From Deltaproteobacteria bacterium (GTDB lineage: Bacteria; Desulfobacterota; Binatia; UBA9968): a stretch of DNA of 64,000 bases. This document shows positions 62,980 through 64,000 of this stretch, in pieces. The translations under genes were made by a program, and so were the position numbers. Numbering within the stretch: the stretch's first letter is position 1; every line of letters starts with the position of its first letter. The DNA is taken from the NCBI GenBank assembly GCA_016874755.1, contig VGTH01000012.1, positions 54,091-118,090 of the forward strand, given 5' to 3'. The notes under the pieces are model-generated. The model searched no databases. It saw only the letters and a program-made list of their open reading frames with translations, and was not told the DNA's origin.

Positions 62980-63405
62980 ATGAATATCGTTGCGCAACTC
63001 GAAGCTGAGCAATCGAAGGCGGAATTGCCAAAATTACGCCCCGGCGAAACCGTGCGGGTGCATCTCAGGATCATTGAAGAAGCCATTGTCGAGGCGGCGA
63101 TTTCGAAGACAGCCAAAGCCGCAAAGGCGGCCACCGTTGATACCAGCAAAGACCGCAAAGAGCGCATCCAGGTTTTCGAAGGCACGGTGATCGCGCTGGC
63201 CGGCCGCAGCAATCGCGCCACTTTTACAGTGCGCAAGATATCCTACGGCGTCGGGGTCGAACGGGTTTTCCCCCTGCATTCCCCGCGCATCGAAAAAATC
63301 GAAGTGATGAGCCGCGGCAAGGTGCGGCGCGCCAAGCTGTACTATCTGCGCGAACGCACCGGTAAAGCAGCGCGCCTGGTGACCGACGATCGCGCCGCTC
63401 AGTAA
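62980..63405 (+). CDS. rplS: 50S ribosomal protein L19 with an internal insertion
   Basis: 141 residues, against about 115 in E. coli. [13 protein letters not shown] and [30 protein letters not shown] and [12 protein letters not shown] are standard. Between them, about residues 35-57 ([17 protein letters not shown]...), lies an Ala/Lys-rich insert not seen in ordinary L19. The reading frame and ribosome-binding site look normal. It ends the trmD operon and converges on the bactofilin gene. Confidence 0.95.
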   Translation: MNIVAQLEAEQSKAELPKLRPGETVRVHLRIIEEAIVEAAISKTAKAAKAATVDTSKDRKERIQVFEGTVIALAGRSNRATFTVRKISYGVGVERVFPLHSPRIEKIEVMSRGKVRRAKLYYLRERTGKAARLVTDDRAAQ

Positions 63406-63409
63406 TGCT

Positions 63410-63784
63410 TTAGGACGAGCGCGCTCCGAGAATTTCGCCACTGCCGTCGAAAACGCCGCCGGGATGGACTTTGAGTTCGCCCGCCTTGGCGTCGCCCTTG
63501 AACTTGCCGCCGGGCATTATCTCGAAACATCCCATCACCTGAACGTTGCCTGACAGCTCGCCTTCCAGCTGGAGCTGTCGGGCGTAGATATTGGCGTCCA
63601 CTTTGGCGTGGATGCCCAATACCAGTAGATCACTGGCTTTGACCTCACCGCTAAAGCGGCTGTCGATTTTGACCGGCAGGCTGTAACTGAGCTTCCCGGA
63701 GATCGATGAATCCTGAAACAACACAGTCCGCGGTCCGTTCCCCTGGGCGTACATTGGATTGTCTTGGTCGTGTCCGTTGGCCAT
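63410..63784 (-). CDS. Bactofilin (polymer-forming cytoskeletal protein)
   Basis: A 124-residue protein whose centre is the repetitive beta-helix of DUF583: ISGKLSYSLPVKIDSRFSGEVKASDLL and VDANIYARQLQLEGELSGNVQ show regular Val/Ile/Gly turns. Bactofilins form filaments that organise the envelope. The N-terminal 25 residues are polar and no membrane segment is seen. The start is ATG at 63784. Its stop lies 4 bases after the rplS stop. Confidence 0.87.
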   Translation of the reverse strand: MANGHDQDNPMYAQGNGPRTVLFQDSSISGKLSYSLPVKIDSRFSGEVKASDLLVLGIHAKVDANIYARQLQLEGELSGNVQVMGCFEIMPGGKFKGDAKAGELKVHPGGVFDGSGEILGARSS

Positions 63785-63907
63785 GCGCTAAGCTCTTTCT
63801 CGAAAGTTGCTTACCATAACACCTATGCTTTAGTGGTGCATTGCGCAAGTACTTTATCACTACAATCATTCCTGTGGAGCCGTTGTCAATAGGTGTGTAA
63901 AAAGATA

Positions 63908-64000
63908 CTAGGCGGCGACCCTCATCTCTTTGCCATTGTCATACTTCGTCCCGCGCGCTACTTTTCCGACAAGCTGTGGTGCGTTCAGTTTGCGGAAGCT
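63908..64000 (-). CDS. C-terminal tail of an unidentified protein, possibly a transposase (cut by window edge)
   Basis: The minus strand is open from the right edge to TAG at 63908. It gives 30 residues, SFRKLNAPQLVGKVARG and then TKYDNGKEMRVAA. The FRKLNAP.L...V..G pattern resembles the C-terminal tail of some IS transposases, but I cannot name the family. No terminal inverted repeat can be judged at the edge. Confidence 0.4.
   Translation of the reverse strand, partial: SFRKLNAPQLVGKVARGTKYDNGKEMRVAA

Overview
The window looks like a chromosomal segment of a moderately GC-rich Gram-negative bacterium of deltaproteobacterial grade (a Desulfobacterota- or Binatota-like lineage is my best guess). 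This is inferred from gene content and order: a pheA-hisC-tyrA-aroA-cmk-rpsA-sppA-ihfB supraoperon, tandem DUF507 genes next to groESL, LL-diaminopimelate aminotransferase, Mpl/LdcA murein recycling, and a trmD region carrying a PF09936-type methyltransferase. No phage, CRISPR array, rRNA operon or complete IS is visible. The last 93 bases at the right edge may be the tail of a transposase.

Layout. 1-7.9 kb (minus): aromatic amino-acid genes running into cmk, ribosomal protein S1, SppA and the start of IhfB. 8-13.9 kb: RluA-type pseudouridine synthase, O-methyltransferase, SDR, a CobW GTPase with a cysteine-bearing C-terminal extension, a Uma2 protein and a Bug-type binding protein. 13.9-18.2 kb (minus): M20 peptidase, miaA and mutL. 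18.2-18.77 kb: gene-free, holding a large imperfect inverted repeat. 18.7-37 kb: accessory metabolism and transport. It includes an MFS carrier, a Dpp-type ABC system whose binding-protein gene has an in-frame amber codon, an isochorismatase-like hydrolase, a TenA/PqqC-like protein, an NMT1-type binding protein, an alpha/beta hydrolase, a compact VOC / DUF1152 / MFS / MFS / DUF1992 / VOC group, and a ferric-type ABC transporter. 37-52.7 kb: core genes rng, HNH nuclease, smc, ftsY, erpA-type, rsmD, coaD, aminotransferase, Nudix, an initiator tRNA with terminator, two secreted proteins, a NYN nuclease, dapL and folK. 52.7-56.2 kb (minus): murein recycling (mpl, serine hydrolase, ldcA). 56.4-63.8 kb: DUF507 pair, groES-groEL, ffh-rpsP-khpA-rimM-trmD-rplS, and bactofilin.

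Two features stand out. First, intergenic gaps of the accessory region are filled with hairpins whose arms are made of short reiterated words. One family (CACGAAG words) occurs at least four times. Second, the 27.7-32.9 kb group contains two adjacent paralogous MFS genes that share an unusual glycine-rich loop, a DUF1152 gene and two related VOC genes. It is the best candidate here for an undescribed functional unit. Smaller oddities are an initiator tRNA with an A29:U41 pair in its anticodon stem, an enlarged ribosomal protein L19, a fused two-domain TrmD, and an MDR-family reductase lacking most of its catalytic domain.
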